Assembly: GCA_028285545.1 (NCBI GenBank)
Contig: JANQPA010000100.1
Coordinates: 124,001 to 188,000 of the forward strand
Direction: 5' to 3'
Length of the DNA stretch: 64,000 nt
Origin: Saprospiraceae bacterium
GTDB taxonomy: Bacteria; Bacteroidota; Bacteroidia; Chitinophagales; Saprospiraceae
Part shown: piece by piece, positions 9,152-18,458 of the stretch
Numbering within the stretch: position 1 is the first letter of the stretch
How the letters are laid out: every line of letters starts with the position of its first letter
Notes under the pieces: model-generated
What the model saw: only the letters and a program-made list of their open reading frames with translations
Database searches by the model: none
What the model was told of the DNA's origin: nothing
Made by a program: the position numbers and the translations under genes

Positions 9152-9594
9152 TAATCAAATTGGTTATTTGTAGGATTAGGGCCCTGTCCGGATTTAGAAG
9201 AAGACAATTCCACATTCAAAAAAGTAGAAGTTTTTGTACGAATTAACACCGTAGAGGTGGTCATCAAATTATACCCTTCACTGTCAAAGGTAAAAGCATA
9301 TTTACCAGCAGGTAATTCCTGCGCAAAGCTTCCATCTTTATTTAGGGGAATATTTTTGTTCAATGAATAAATAAATAAAGATCCTTTTGAGAGTCTTTCT
9401 CCGGTTTCTATATCTTTTACTACACCAACCAATTTTCCAACTTCATTGGGCAATGAGTTGTCATCCAGTACTTGTTGGACCTTGTATTGCCCCAAGCCTT
9501 GTATTTTTTTATTGGTTGTAGAACAAGCCAGGATAAAGCTTAGCAGAAATATACCAATCCAATTTTTTAATTCTAGCATAATATAAAGTTTCAA
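9148..9594 (-). CDS. Small lipoprotein with carboxypeptidase-regulatory-like beta-sandwich
   Basis: A 148-residue protein with lipobox ILAC (about residues 21-24); the real start may be M6 at 9579. The mature part VVKDIETGERLSKGSLFIY...DGSFAQELPAGKYAFTFDSEGY is the pattern of a carboxypeptidase-regulatory-like domain, a beta-sandwich found on many Bacteroidetes surface proteins. Probably a structural or binding lipoprotein. Converges with the gene ending at 9151, sharing 4 bp. Confidence 0.75.
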   Translation of the reverse strand: MKLYIMLELKNWIGIFLLSFILACSTTNKKIQGLGQYKVQQVLDDNSLPNEVGKLVGVVKDIETGERLSKGSLFIYSLNKNIPLNKDGSFAQELPAGKYAFTFDSEGYNLMTTSTVLIRTKTSTFLNVELSSSKSGQGPNPTNNQFDY

Positions 9595-9645
9595 CTAACA
9601 AAAAATGGACGTTTTTGTCCAAAATTATGGCTTTAAATAAAAGTT

Positions 9646-11082
9646 TTAATTCAAACAGTTCGCATCTGGAGATTTTTCAGGTTGATCCAAAAAAGATTCC
9701 ATTACTCGAATTGAACAACGGCTTAAGACTCCATGTCCAAAACCTTCTACTGGAAAAAAATAGGCATTACTTAAATTTTGTGCCATTTCTTTCCCCTTAT
9801 AGGCAGGAGTGGCAGGATCAAAAGTAGTGGCCAGGATAAGAGCAGGAATATCGGATTTTGGAAATCTTTTTTCTTCTTTGCTAGCCCGCCCTAAATGCCA
9901 ATTCTCTAACATAGGAACCACAGAAACAATAAAACCTAAGCCCGGTTCAACAAGTCTGGAATTTTTGACAGATTGTTCAAAAAGAATTTTGGTCTCCTTA
10001 GTCACATCATCATAAGTAATTGATGAAAAGTGCATACTCATATTAATGACCTCCAAAACACTTTTTGTAGGCAAAGCCAATCTTCCCAGGGTGGTTTTAT
10101 CTCTGTTATTCATAGCCCGAATAAATCGGGGAACTGTGGAAAGAGCATTACTCTGATACAAGCATTGCCTCAAAATTAGCAGGGCATCCTGAGCATTTAA
10201 CACAAAGGGATCACCAGCAATTTCTATTTCGAGGGGAGTACTTTTAATATTTTCAATGCCACTTCTAAATTCCTGCTCCAGGTCGGGGTAATGTAAATGA
10301 CAATCTTCATCTTCCTTACACGCTTTAAAAATCCCGTCCATGGCTTGCTCAAGCATTTCGTGAATATTCAAATAAAACTGACAGTTAGGCGGATTAGGTG
10401 CATTCAGAATTACTGATCTTACTTTTTCAGGATGGTATTTCATAATTACCCTGGACAAAGTGGTACCATATGAAGCTCCATAGAGATTATACTTTTCATA
10501 ACCCAGCTTATCCATTAACTGGCCAATATCATGAGCATTTTGATACACATTATAATTGGCCAAATTAAAATCTTGGTTCTCATTTTCAGATAAAAAGGAT
10601 TCAATAGCTTCTTTAAACAGTTTTTTTTCTTCAGTCAGTTCATAATTACCTGCTAAAATGGAATAAAGACGTGGGCCGATATCAGGTAATCCACTGGAAA
10701 AACCAATCCCCCTTTCGTCTAATAGGATAATATCCCTTTTTTGCCGAAAAGGATGATTCAAAAACGCATTCACCTGGCTAAGCCCCTTCCCACCTGGTCC
10801 ACCCATAAAATAAATTATGGGGTAGGTTTGTGCAGTAGCCTCTTTTTTTTTCAAGATGGCATAGGTAATCTTAATTTGATGCCCATTGGGCTCATTATGG
10901 TTTTCAGGAACGTCTATGTATCCACACTGAACTGCCGAGTTGTCTGATAATCTTCCAAGAAAGCTACAGTCCAAGACCTTAGTGTTTACGGGTATCAATT
11001 CTTTTGCACTAGATTCCGTACAGGCATAAAAAACCAAAAGAAATAAGGCAATCAATAATAGTTGAGTCCTACTCATATGCAT
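9646..11082 (-). CDS. Alpha/beta hydrolase lipoprotein, S33 tripeptidyl aminopeptidase-like
   Basis: The frame opens with GTG at 11097, but the ATG at 11082 (or 11076) gives a better signal peptide with lipobox FYAC. Oxyanion motif FMGGPGG, DERGIGFSSG, nucleophile elbow GASYG, an acid in TFDPATP and a histidine in GFGHGVL give the full alpha/beta hydrolase triad. The C-terminal layout matches the TAP-like C-terminal domain of S33 prolyl/tripeptidyl aminopeptidases. Likely trims short peptides at the cell envelope. Two cysteines near the C-terminus may form a disulphide. Confidence 0.9.
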   Translation of the reverse strand: MHMSRTQLLLIALFLLVFYACTESSAKELIPVNTKVLDCSFLGRLSDNSAVQCGYIDVPENHNEPNGHQIKITYAILKKKEATAQTYPIIYFMGGPGGKGLSQVNAFLNHPFRQKRDIILLDERGIGFSSGLPDIGPRLYSILAGNYELTEEKKLFKEAIESFLSENENQDFNLANYNVYQNAHDIGQLMDKLGYEKYNLYGASYGTTLSRVIMKYHPEKVRSVILNAPNPPNCQFYLNIHEMLEQAMDGIFKACKEDEDCHLHYPDLEQEFRSGIENIKSTPLEIEIAGDPFVLNAQDALLILRQCLYQSNALSTVPRFIRAMNNRDKTTLGRLALPTKSVLEVINMSMHFSSITYDDVTKETKILFEQSVKNSRLVEPGLGFIVSVVPMLENWHLGRASKEEKRFPKSDIPALILATTFDPATPAYKGKEMAQNLSNAYFFPVEGFGHGVLSRCSIRVMESFLDQPEKSPDANCLN

Positions 11083-11252
11083 TCTGATGTTAATCACATT
11101 TGTGCAGTAAATCCCTTACTATGTAAAGCTAACAAATCTTGAGTATACCAAATGTAGATTTTGGAAGGCTAAAAAGTAAGTTTAAGGACAAGCTGAAGAA
11201 AAACATGGATTATCTCACGTTCTTCATTTTTTCGGAATGAATCCCATTTCTC

Positions 11253-13142
11253 TTAATATAGAACCCTTAACCAGATAGTACCTTCAATTGCTTTTAGTTC
11301 ATTAATTACCTGTTCACCATAGGCTTTGTCAATATCTGAAATCACATATCCCACCGATTCGTTGGTTTTTAAATATTGACCAACGATATTGGTGTTGTTT
11401 TTTGATAAGATATTGGTTATCTGAGCTAAAACATTAGGAATATTCCTGTGGATATGTAAAAGGCGGTGTGCACCTTTCAATGGAGGAAGTTGTACATTGG
11501 GAAGATTTACACTACCATTAGTACTTCCTGAGTTAACGTAGCTGATAATTTTATTGGGAACAAAGATTCCTATGTTCTCCTGTGCTTCAATAGTACTACC
11601 TCCAATATGAGGGCTTAGCAGGGTATTTCGCATCCCCATAAGTTCGGATTCAAAAGGTTCATTATTACTTTTAGGCTCTTTTGGAAAAACATCAACCGCA
11701 CATCCTTTAATTTTCCCATTTTCAATAGCCTCTTTTAGGGCCTTTACGTCTACGACTTTTCCTCGAGCCAAATTCATAAAGATGGCCCCACTTTTCATTT
11801 TTGCAAATTCTTTTTCGCCAAATAAATTATTATTACTTGTGCGGCCATCTATATGTAAGCTAACAATATCCACCTGTCCAAGTAACTCATCAATAGTAGT
11901 GCATTTTGTAGCGTTTCCAAGCGCCAGGCGATCTTCTATATCATAAAAATAGACATCGAGACCAAGGGCCTCTCCTACGATGGATAATTGTTTTCCGATA
12001 TTCCCGTAGCCAATTATTCCCAACTTTTTGCCTCGAATTTCTCTGGCACTCTGAGCAGACTTTTCCCATCGGCCTTCATGCATGGCTCTCATTTTATCTG
12101 GCAGGTTCCGTACTAAAAGAATCATTTCTGCAATGGCCAATTCAACAACGGATCTTGTATTTTCATAAGGAGCGTTAAAAACAGCCACGCCATAATCACT
12201 ACAAGCTTCCAAATCAATTTGATTGGTTCCTATACAAAATGCACCAATATTAATTAATCTACTGGCTTTGCTGATTACCTTCCTGGTCACCTGGGTTTTG
12301 GATCGAATACCCAATATGTTGACATCTGGAATTTTTTTGCATAATTCTTCTTCACTCAAAGCGGTATGCATATATTCAACCTGATACCCTTCTTTCTCAA
12401 ATAATTTTACTGCATTGGAATGAACCCCCTCCAGTAATAAAACCTTAATTCTGTTTTTTGGATATGAAAGTGCTCTGCTCATTTTAAGTTCGAATAAAAT
12501 TTCATCAACATTTGTTACAACTAAATCTGCACTAGGCTTAACCTTTTCGCGTTCTATGTTTTCAGTAAACAAGAAAAACTTATTGGCAAACCCTTCTTTG
12601 CGAATTTCAAAATCGTTATAGCCATCACCTATAACATATACCTTACCTTCCAGTTTCAACTGACTAATGACCCGAGGTTTTCCTCCGCTTTCGGACAAGG
12701 GATTATTTCTGTTGAAGCCATTGATGAAGCCTGATTCGTCGTATTCAAAGTCATTGGCAAAAACATTCTCAGCCTTTAAACCATAATCTTCCACAACAGG
12801 GACGATAAAATCTTTAAAGCCATTTGAAACGATATAAACATGTTCTTTATTGGCAGCAATAAAGGATTGGTTGCGTCGAAAAGAGTCAGAAATTTCATTT
12901 TTCAAGCGCTCAATCAATAGCTGGATATGCTCCCTATGAGCTTTTATCAAGCTGAGGCGTTTTGATAAGGAAGTTCTGAAATCCAGTTTGCCGTCCATGG
13001 CCTGATCTGTAATATCTTGAATTTCAGATAAAACCTGCTGCTTTTTGCGGTTGCCTGCCAGGACAATTTCACAAAGTGCATCCAGGGCCTCCACTTTAGT
13101 GAAGGTGCTGTCAAAATCGATAACCAAATAGGATTGCTTCAT
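11253..13142 (-). CDS. Phosphoserine phosphatase / D-3-phosphoglycerate dehydrogenase fusion with ACT domain
   Basis: A 629-residue bifunctional enzyme of serine synthesis. Residues 1-220 are a HAD phosphatase: DFDST at 9-13 (nucleophile Asp), SNG at 106-108 and GDGYND at 172-177. Residues about 232-545 are a D-isomer-specific hydroxyacid dehydrogenase: GYGNIG at 378-383 (NAD site), LARG at 458-461, DVFPKEP at 484-490 and SPHIGG at 510-515 (catalytic His512). Residues about 555-629 form an ACT domain, which usually binds serine as feedback inhibitor. The oxidation and dephosphorylation steps are thus on one chain; the transaminase is not in this window. Confidence 0.95.
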   Translation of the reverse strand: MKQSYLVIDFDSTFTKVEALDALCEIVLAGNRKKQQVLSEIQDITDQAMDGKLDFRTSLSKRLSLIKAHREHIQLLIERLKNEISDSFRRNQSFIAANKEHVYIVSNGFKDFIVPVVEDYGLKAENVFANDFEYDESGFINGFNRNNPLSESGGKPRVISQLKLEGKVYVIGDGYNDFEIRKEGFANKFFLFTENIEREKVKPSADLVVTNVDEILFELKMSRALSYPKNRIKVLLLEGVHSNAVKLFEKEGYQVEYMHTALSEEELCKKIPDVNILGIRSKTQVTRKVISKASRLINIGAFCIGTNQIDLEACSDYGVAVFNAPYENTRSVVELAIAEMILLVRNLPDKMRAMHEGRWEKSAQSAREIRGKKLGIIGYGNIGKQLSIVGEALGLDVYFYDIEDRLALGNATKCTTIDELLGQVDIVSLHIDGRTSNNNLFGEKEFAKMKSGAIFMNLARGKVVDVKALKEAIENGKIKGCAVDVFPKEPKSNNEPFESELMGMRNTLLSPHIGGSTIEAQENIGIFVPNKIISYVNSGSTNGSVNLPNVQLPPLKGAHRLLHIHRNIPNVLAQITNILSKNNTNIVGQYLKTNESVGYVISDIDKAYGEQVINELKAIEGTIWLRVLY

Positions 13143-13263
13143 AGGAGCACATCATAATTTTGCTGTTTAAAAAAAAGTTTGCTTGGTAGGGCTCCTTTAA
13201 AGGCACAAATGTATGGATTCTAGTGTAAATAGAAGGTTAAATTAAAATAAAGATGAGTCGCGT

Positions 13264-13623
13264 TTATATTAATTTCTGATCATTTTTTGTAAGCTCATGT
13301 TCCACTTCACCAGTATGAAGGGTAGAGGCAGGCTCGAAAAGCATTATTTTTACTTCTCCTTCTGTACGGGGTCGGTGCTCCACCCCTCCGGGAACGACTA
13401 TCAATTCTCCTGGATTTAAGGCTACCGTTTTATCCCTGAAATCTATCCACATTTGGCCTTCGATTACCATAAAGAGCTCGTCTTCATTGGCATGACTGTG
13501 CCAAATAAATTCTCCTTGGATCTTAGCAATTTTTACCAATTGTCCATTGAGTTCTCCAATGATGCGTGGATGCCAATGATCAGAAAAGAGGCTAAATTTT
13601 TGTTGGAGATTTACAACATTCAT
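13264..13623 (-). CDS. Single-domain cupin protein
   Basis: A 119-residue protein with a single conserved beta-barrel. The metal-binding cupin motif 1 is WHSHANEDELFMVIEG (two His, one Glu) and motif 2 is PGGVEHRPRTEG, with its His. This is the small mannose-6-phosphate-isomerase-like cupin group. Function is not determined by sequence. It lies between the serine synthesis fusion and a VOC protein on the same strand but with about 100-bp gaps, so operon membership is uncertain. Confidence 0.9.
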   Translation of the reverse strand: MNVVNLQQKFSLFSDHWHPRIIGELNGQLVKIAKIQGEFIWHSHANEDELFMVIEGQMWIDFRDKTVALNPGELIVVPGGVEHRPRTEGEVKIMLFEPASTLHTGEVEHELTKNDQKLI

Positions 13624-13719
13624 AATTATATGGATTTGAGGTCCTAAGCCTGTTTAGGTTTATGTCCTTTAAGTTTCAAAACCACAAATATATTCTTATT
13701 TCGAACTTCTATCAAGCTC

Positions 13720-14100
13720 CTAGCCTCCCCTTCCAAAAGACAAGCGATAACCATTGGGGTCGATCAAGTCAAAGTCACGCATCCCGTATTCCCGATCTTC
13801 AGGAGATCGAATATCTTCAACACCATTTTCAACAAATTCTGCATGGATGGCATCTACATCATAAACAAAGAAATAGATAAGCGTATTTTCCGGTACTTTT
13901 GCCTTCGAAAATTCATCAATCCGACTAAAGTGAATACTAATATTGTCTCCTCTTTTTAGTACGGCATAATCCATGGGTTCTCCCCAGGAAAAGGTGATTT
14001 CAAATCCCAATTTGTTTTTATACCATTTAATAGTATCCTGGATATTGGAGACTCCAATAACTGTAGCAAAATGTGAAATACCTGATTGTTTTGTTTCCAT
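13720..14100 (-). CDS. VOC superfamily (glyoxalase/bleomycin resistance-like) protein
   Basis: A 126-residue protein with paired beta-alpha-beta-beta-beta modules: FATVIGVSNIQDTIKWYKNKLGF opens the first module and MRDFDLIDPNGYRLSFGRG closes the second. Substrate unknown; the family covers glyoxalase I, dioxygenases and antibiotic-binding proteins. The GxPMDYAVLKRGDN segment is typical of soluble small members. Lone gene on the minus strand. Confidence 0.85.
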   Translation of the reverse strand: METKQSGISHFATVIGVSNIQDTIKWYKNKLGFEITFSWGEPMDYAVLKRGDNISIHFSRIDEFSKAKVPENTLIYFFVYDVDAIHAEFVENGVEDIRSPEDREYGMRDFDLIDPNGYRLSFGRGG

Positions 14101-14344
14101 ATTTTTTTGTAAAAAATTTAGCTTAAATAATTCCGGATCATTAATTGGATTTCGAATTATTTAACATTGAATAAGATGGTTCTAAAGATCTTTCTACATA
14201 CTACCTTTCTTGACTGCCGGAGGTAGTTACATTTTACCAATTAATGTCGTTTTGTATTAAATTTAAAGATTAATTATCGGGACAAATGAATTAATATATT
14301 CTCAATTCATTAGCTTCGACGAATTGATACTAAATAATCTTTAT

Positions 14345-15367
14345 ATGCGTGATTTGAAATATTTGGCAGCCTACCTAATTCCATTAACGGCAGTGATTGC
14401 TCTTAGTCTCCAGGGATTATGGTCTTATAGTACAGTGATATTTGCTTTTGGAATCATTCCTATTATGGATCCACTAATGCCTAGATCAGAGGCCAACTTA
14501 ACTTCTGATCAAAAAGAAACCTATTTGAAAAATAAAGTCTTTGACTATCTGTTATACCTCAACCTCCCCATAATGTATGGGATTTTGATCTTCTTAGTTT
14601 ATACCTTGACCAACAATTCTCTTGCCAATTATGAGATAACAGGTTTGGTTCTATCAGTAGGTATTGTCATTGGAACCTGCGGAATTAATGTGGGGCATGA
14701 ATTGGGGCACAGAAATAATAAAATGGAGCAATTACTTGCTAAAGTACTTTTGTTGCCATCCATGTATATGCATTTTTTTATCGAACATAATAAAGGTCAT
14801 CACAAAAATGTAGCTACCCCTCATGATCCGGCTACGGCCAGATACGGAGAGATTTTATACACATTTTGGATAAGGTCTACCATAGGTAGTTATTGGAATG
14901 CATGGCTCTTAGAGAATACACGCTTAAAAAAAGAAGGTAAAGCAATATTTAGTCTTCATAATGAAATGTTGCTTTTTCTTCTTGTTCAAACAGGATATCT
15001 CTTATCGATCTATTTTATTTTTAATTTAAACATTATGCTTTTGGTACTGGCAGCGGGAGTAGTTGGCTTTTTATTGCTAGAAAGTATTAATTATATAGAG
15101 CATTATGGATTGGAAAGAAAACTTTTGCCAAATGGAAGGTATGAGAGGGTCCAGCCAAAGCATTCCTGGAATGCGAATTTTGAATTAGGAAGGATCATAC
15201 TCTATGAACTCACCAGGCATTCCGATCATCATTATCTGGCCAGCAAAAAATACCAGGTTTTGGATCACCATGATGAGTCCCCTCAACTACCCTTAGGATA
15301 TCCTGCCTCAATCCTTATGGCTTTAGTACCTCCCTTATGGTTCAGAGTAATGCACAAGAAAGTATAA
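14345..15367 (+). CDS. AlkB-type alkane 1-monooxygenase (membrane di-iron hydroxylase)
   Basis: The open frame begins with TTG at 14324, but the ATG at 14345 (MRDLKYLAAY) is the better start, giving 340 residues. Membrane helices surround the conserved histidine boxes: HELGH at 118-122, EHNKGHHKNVATPHDPA from 147, NYIEHYGL at about 249, and RHSDHH at about 291-296 followed by YQ. These are the AlkB/xylene monooxygenase signatures. The enzyme hydroxylates terminal carbons of alkanes or fatty chains with rubredoxin-supplied electrons. No rubredoxin is in the window. The gene converges with a fatty acid hydroxylase. Confidence 0.93.
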   Translation: MRDLKYLAAYLIPLTAVIALSLQGLWSYSTVIFAFGIIPIMDPLMPRSEANLTSDQKETYLKNKVFDYLLYLNLPIMYGILIFLVYTLTNNSLANYEITGLVLSVGIVIGTCGINVGHELGHRNNKMEQLLAKVLLLPSMYMHFFIEHNKGHHKNVATPHDPATARYGEILYTFWIRSTIGSYWNAWLLENTRLKKEGKAIFSLHNEMLLFLLVQTGYLLSIYFIFNLNIMLLVLAAGVVGFLLLESINYIEHYGLERKLLPNGRYERVQPKHSWNANFELGRIILYELTRHSDHHYLASKKYQVLDHHDESPQLPLGYPASILMALVPPLWFRVMHKKV

Positions 15368-15401
15368 AAAAAAGGACGGCGAAATCGCCGGCCTTTTTTT
15401 T
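15366..15401. terminator. Bidirectional intrinsic terminator between alkB-like and fatty acid hydroxylase genes
   Basis: An A-run, then GGACGGCGA, loop AA, TCGCCGGCC and a T-run: one A/G mismatch in an otherwise complete stem, flanked by A8 and T8. It can end transcripts from both sides. Its T-run overlaps the stop codon region of the minus-strand gene. Confidence 0.85.
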
Positions 15402-16050
15402 ATACTTTTACTTCTACTTGTTTCTTAGCAGTTTTTTTCTTGGGTAAAGTTCGATATACATAATCCCATAAAGGAGAAGAAACACCAAACATGGCCGTAT
15501 CATCCTGATAATGGTGAATTGCATGATTGGTCCATAAGGCCTTGAATATATTATTGGGTGGCCTGAATATGTGGACAATGTAATGAACAAACAGGTATCC
15601 GGCATATCCTACCAGGAATCCAGCCAGAAAAGAAAAAGTATATTGTCCAAGAACTAGTTTAAAAAGAAATAATAAAACCGTTCCAATTAAAATGCTCAAA
15701 ACAGGAGGCATAGCTAACCTGTCTTTATCTTTAGGTGCATCGTGATGAGCCCCATGCATAATAAACTGAAGTCTTTTTCTTCTTTCCGTTGTTACAGGTA
15801 TATGATATAATTTGCGATGCATCCAATATTCCACAAAGGTAAACGCAAGTAGTCCTGCAAAGAAAAGACCTACAATCTCCCAATTCCCCAGGTCGGTGTA
15901 TCTTTTAGTATAAATAATTAAGCCGGCAGCGTATAGGATAAACAAGGTAATAGGAATAGCGCTGTGCGTTTTGGTGAGGTTATCCAGAAACTTGTTATGA
16001 AAAAGTTTAACTGAGTCCTCATGAGTTTTTAATCTTTCTGTATTTTTCAT
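15400..16050 (-). CDS. Fatty acid hydroxylase/sterol desaturase family protein
   Basis: A 216-residue integral membrane di-iron enzyme. Histidine clusters HRKLYH (78-83), HGAHHD (99-104), HYIVH (156-160) and HAIHH (176-180) match the fatty acid hydroxylase superfamily, and hydrophobic helices lie between the clusters. The close fit to the ceramide/fatty acid 2-hydroxylase spacing (HxxxxH, HxxHH, HxxxH, HxxHH) suggests acyl-chain hydroxylation, for example of sphingolipids or sulfonolipids, which is inference. Converges with the AlkB-like gene across a shared terminator. Confidence 0.9.
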   Translation of the reverse strand: MKNTERLKTHEDSVKLFHNKFLDNLTKTHSAIPITLFILYAAGLIIYTKRYTDLGNWEIVGLFFAGLLAFTFVEYWMHRKLYHIPVTTERRKRLQFIMHGAHHDAPKDKDRLAMPPVLSILIGTVLLFLFKLVLGQYTFSFLAGFLVGYAGYLFVHYIVHIFRPPNNIFKALWTNHAIHHYQDDTAMFGVSSPLWDYVYRTLPKKKTAKKQVEVKV

Positions 16051-16076
16051 GGTTGCTATCTTTTATGTTGATGCAA

Positions 16077-17171
16077 TTAGAATTTCAATGATTGCATTGT
16101 TTGACGAAGATACTTCTTATATTTCAATCTATAAGCACGGAATTTGTGCTTCATGGCCTCATAACTGGAAGAATCGTCCTCACTCTGGTCATAAGATTGT
16201 AAAAATCCTTGCTGACGCATCCAATCGTCATTAAATACCTTGCCCAAATATCTAGATCCATGATCAGAAAACAGAGCAACCACCACATCATCTTTTTTCA
16301 ACTGACTTTTTAGCTTATGGATACATTCCAAGGTGGAACCGCTGGAATATCCAATCAACATCCCTTCTTTCCTGGCCATTTCACGTGCTTTAAGGGCACT
16401 GTTTTTATCGGTAACTTTTATAAAGTCATCTATCAAGTCAAAATCAACATTATCGGGAATAATGGTTTTCCCCAAACCTTCAACTTTGTAGGAAAAAATT
16501 TCATTTTTATCAAAAATTCCCGTTTGCCAATATTTTTTCAACACTGATCCGTAGGCGTCAACGCCTATTATTTTGATATTAGGATTTTTTTCTTTCAGGT
16601 AGCGAGCAGTCCCGGAAATGGTTCCTCCTGTCCCTACACAACAAACATAGTGAGTTATTTTTCCTTGTGTTTGTTCCCAAATTTCAGGCCCAGTAGTCCT
16701 GTAGTGAGCTTCAGAATTATCAAAGTTAAAATTCTGAGCCACATAAAAAGAATTGGGGATCTCTTTGGCTAGTTGCTCAGCTCTGGAATAATAGGATCTC
16801 GGATCCTCGGGAGCTGCATCTGATGGACAAACGACTACTTGAGCGCCTAATGAGCGCAGTAGTGATAATTTTTCTTTAGAAGCTTTACTACTCACTGTAA
16901 GTACACATTTATAACCTTTTATGGCACTAACCATAGCCAGGCCAAAACCTGTATTACCTGAGGTAGCTTCAATAATGGTACTTCCTGGTTTAAGCAAGCC
17001 CTTACGTTCAGCTTCTTCTATCATAAATAAGGCAATCCGGTCCTTCGCTGATTGCCCGGGATTAAAAGACTCCACCTTGGCAAATACCTGTGCTGGAAAA
17101 TCAGCAAACATTCGACCTAATTTAATGAGTGGAGTATTTCCGATTGTTTTCAAAACGTTTTCGCAATACAT
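16077..17171 (-). CDS. PLP-dependent cysteine synthase / cystathionine beta-synthase family enzyme
   Basis: A 364-residue fold type II PLP enzyme. NPGQSAKDR at 37-45 holds the cofactor lysine K43, EATSGNTGFG at 68-77 is the substrate/phosphate loop, GTGGTISGT at 180-188 binds the PLP phosphate, and GYSSGST near the C-terminal end of the catalytic core holds the PLP-ring serine. Compared with classic CysK (about 310 residues) it carries about 40 extra C-terminal residues rich in Lys/Arg/Tyr, without CBS domains. It may use O-acetylserine or serine plus homocysteine. The serine-making fusion enzyme lies 3 kb away. Confidence 0.9.
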   Translation of the reverse strand: MYCENVLKTIGNTPLIKLGRMFADFPAQVFAKVESFNPGQSAKDRIALFMIEEAERKGLLKPGSTIIEATSGNTGFGLAMVSAIKGYKCVLTVSSKASKEKLSLLRSLGAQVVVCPSDAAPEDPRSYYSRAEQLAKEIPNSFYVAQNFNFDNSEAHYRTTGPEIWEQTQGKITHYVCCVGTGGTISGTARYLKEKNPNIKIIGVDAYGSVLKKYWQTGIFDKNEIFSYKVEGLGKTIIPDNVDFDLIDDFIKVTDKNSALKAREMARKEGMLIGYSSGSTLECIHKLKSQLKKDDVVVALFSDHGSRYLGKVFNDDWMRQQGFLQSYDQSEDDSSSYEAMKHKFRAYRLKYKKYLRQTMQSLKF

Positions 17172-17750
17172 AAATACTTTGATTTATGGTTATTATTTTA
17201 TTTCAAGATTGGATAAGAACATTGAATTTTTACCCTTTTGACATAAAACAGCTTAGTTGGAACTTGTAACTTTTTACAATTCCAATACAGTATTGGCAAT
17301 GAAATGCCAGTTTTTTTTAAAATCTACCTATTACAGTTGGTTAATAGCCCCTTGTCTAAAGGACAAAAACCAGTGCAATATTAGTACATGCTATTGAAAA
17401 ATAAAAGAATTAATCTACAAACATTCGTTAATTTAATCCTTTATGGCCTTAAAAGGAATGTGAATTTATTGCATAAAAAATAGACCACTAAATATTATTT
17501 CCTTGTCTAAAACACTATAACAGAGGAGAAAATGGAATATTAGATGAGGTGCAAAATTAAGTTTGGTTGTCATTATAGAATAAAAAAAGGATGAACTTTA
17601 AAAGCTCATTTTTTTTTATTTTCTTATAGGCAGGATTGAAAGCACTTATTTGTTAAATTATTGCATATAAGTGAAAAAATTAAAATCAGTATAGGAGCAA
17701 TTATAGCAGGTATTGTATTTTGTAGCCAGTCAAAGACTGAAACTTATTAT
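17172..17750. other. Gene-free 579-bp gap with two terminator-like hairpins
   Basis: AT-rich. It contains CCAATA-CAG-TATTGG (17282-17296), then TGGCA-ATGAAA-TGCCA followed by G and eight T (17294-17318), a TTGTC/GACAA stem with a second copy of CTTGTCTAAA near 17502, and an A-run, ATGAACTTT, TA, AAAGCTCAT, T-run hairpin at 17584-17618. No protein gene is convincing. The hairpins could end a small RNA read on the plus strand. Confidence 0.35.
17584..17618 (+). terminator. Terminator-like hairpin without an upstream gene
   Basis: A7, ATGAACTTT, loop TA, AAAGCTCAT, T9: a 9-bp stem with one G-U type pair, flanked by A- and T-runs. The nearest plus-strand gene upstream is more than 2 kb away, so it either ends an unannotated small RNA or serves the minus strand as a weak bidirectional site. 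Confidence 0.45.
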
Positions 17751-18227
17751 ATGAAGCTCCGAAAAATTTCATTAAAGGCAAGATTAATTCTCTATGACAG
17801 AGGTAAAATTCTGTTATTAAAACAAACAAAACCCAATGGGGGCAACTATTCCCTGGTTGGCGGAACGGTAGAAGAAGATGAAACTGCCCGGCAGAGTGTA
17901 ATACGAGAAAGTTTCGAGGAAGCAGGTATAATCATCAATAAAAAAGATTTGCAGCTTGTTCATGTTCTGCAAAAAATAAGGGGAGGTGAACAAAGAGTTA
18001 CGCTTTATTTTAAAGCCAACAAATGGAAAGGACAATTAGAATCCAAGGAAACCAAAAAGTTCAAAAAAGTAGAATGGTTTGACTTGGATAAGCTACCAGA
18101 GAACATGACCCTAACGGTCAAACATGTACTGAGAGCCTACAGACACGGAATTCTTTATTCTGAACTGACTGCTTCTGAATGGATACCGGGTACTAAGTCT
18201 TTGTCTTTGCCTTCTAAAAAGAAATAA
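17751..18227 (+). CDS. Nudix hydrolase
   Basis: The frame is open from a TTG at 17661, but the ATG at 17751 (MKLRKISLKARLILYDRG) starts the conserved domain, giving 158 residues. The Nudix box is complete: GTVEEDE, seven residues, then RESFEEAGI, matching Gx5Ex7REUxEExGU. It follows WSLVGG-like NYSLVGG. The family cleaves nucleoside diphosphates linked to another group, and the substrate cannot be told from sequence. The C-terminus ends in a basic tail (SLPSKKK). Confidence 0.9.
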   Translation: MKLRKISLKARLILYDRGKILLLKQTKPNGGNYSLVGGTVEEDETARQSVIRESFEEAGIIINKKDLQLVHVLQKIRGGEQRVTLYFKANKWKGQLESKETKKFKKVEWFDLDKLPENMTLTVKHVLRAYRHGILYSELTASEWIPGTKSLSLPSKKK

Positions 18228-18458
18228 GATTTATCATTCCGATTTTTTTTACTTTTTTTTGATAAATATCCAAAGAAAAGTAAATTAGTAGAAAGTTATT
18301 CACCTCCAACAAGCTACTTAGTGGCGGCCTAAAGACTTCTAACATATTCTAGAAATATTATATTTAACACCTGATATTGTCAAGTCAATTTAGTATGTCA
18401 ATATTTGACTAAGCCATTTGCTGGCCTATCGTCATTATAATTATAAAAATTTTACCAA

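Noticed and set aside
18229-18267. ATTTATCA...TGATAAAT pairing after the Nudix gene
   Set aside because: An 8-bp AT-only stem with a loop of more than 20 nt full of T-runs; could occur by chance in AT-rich DNA.
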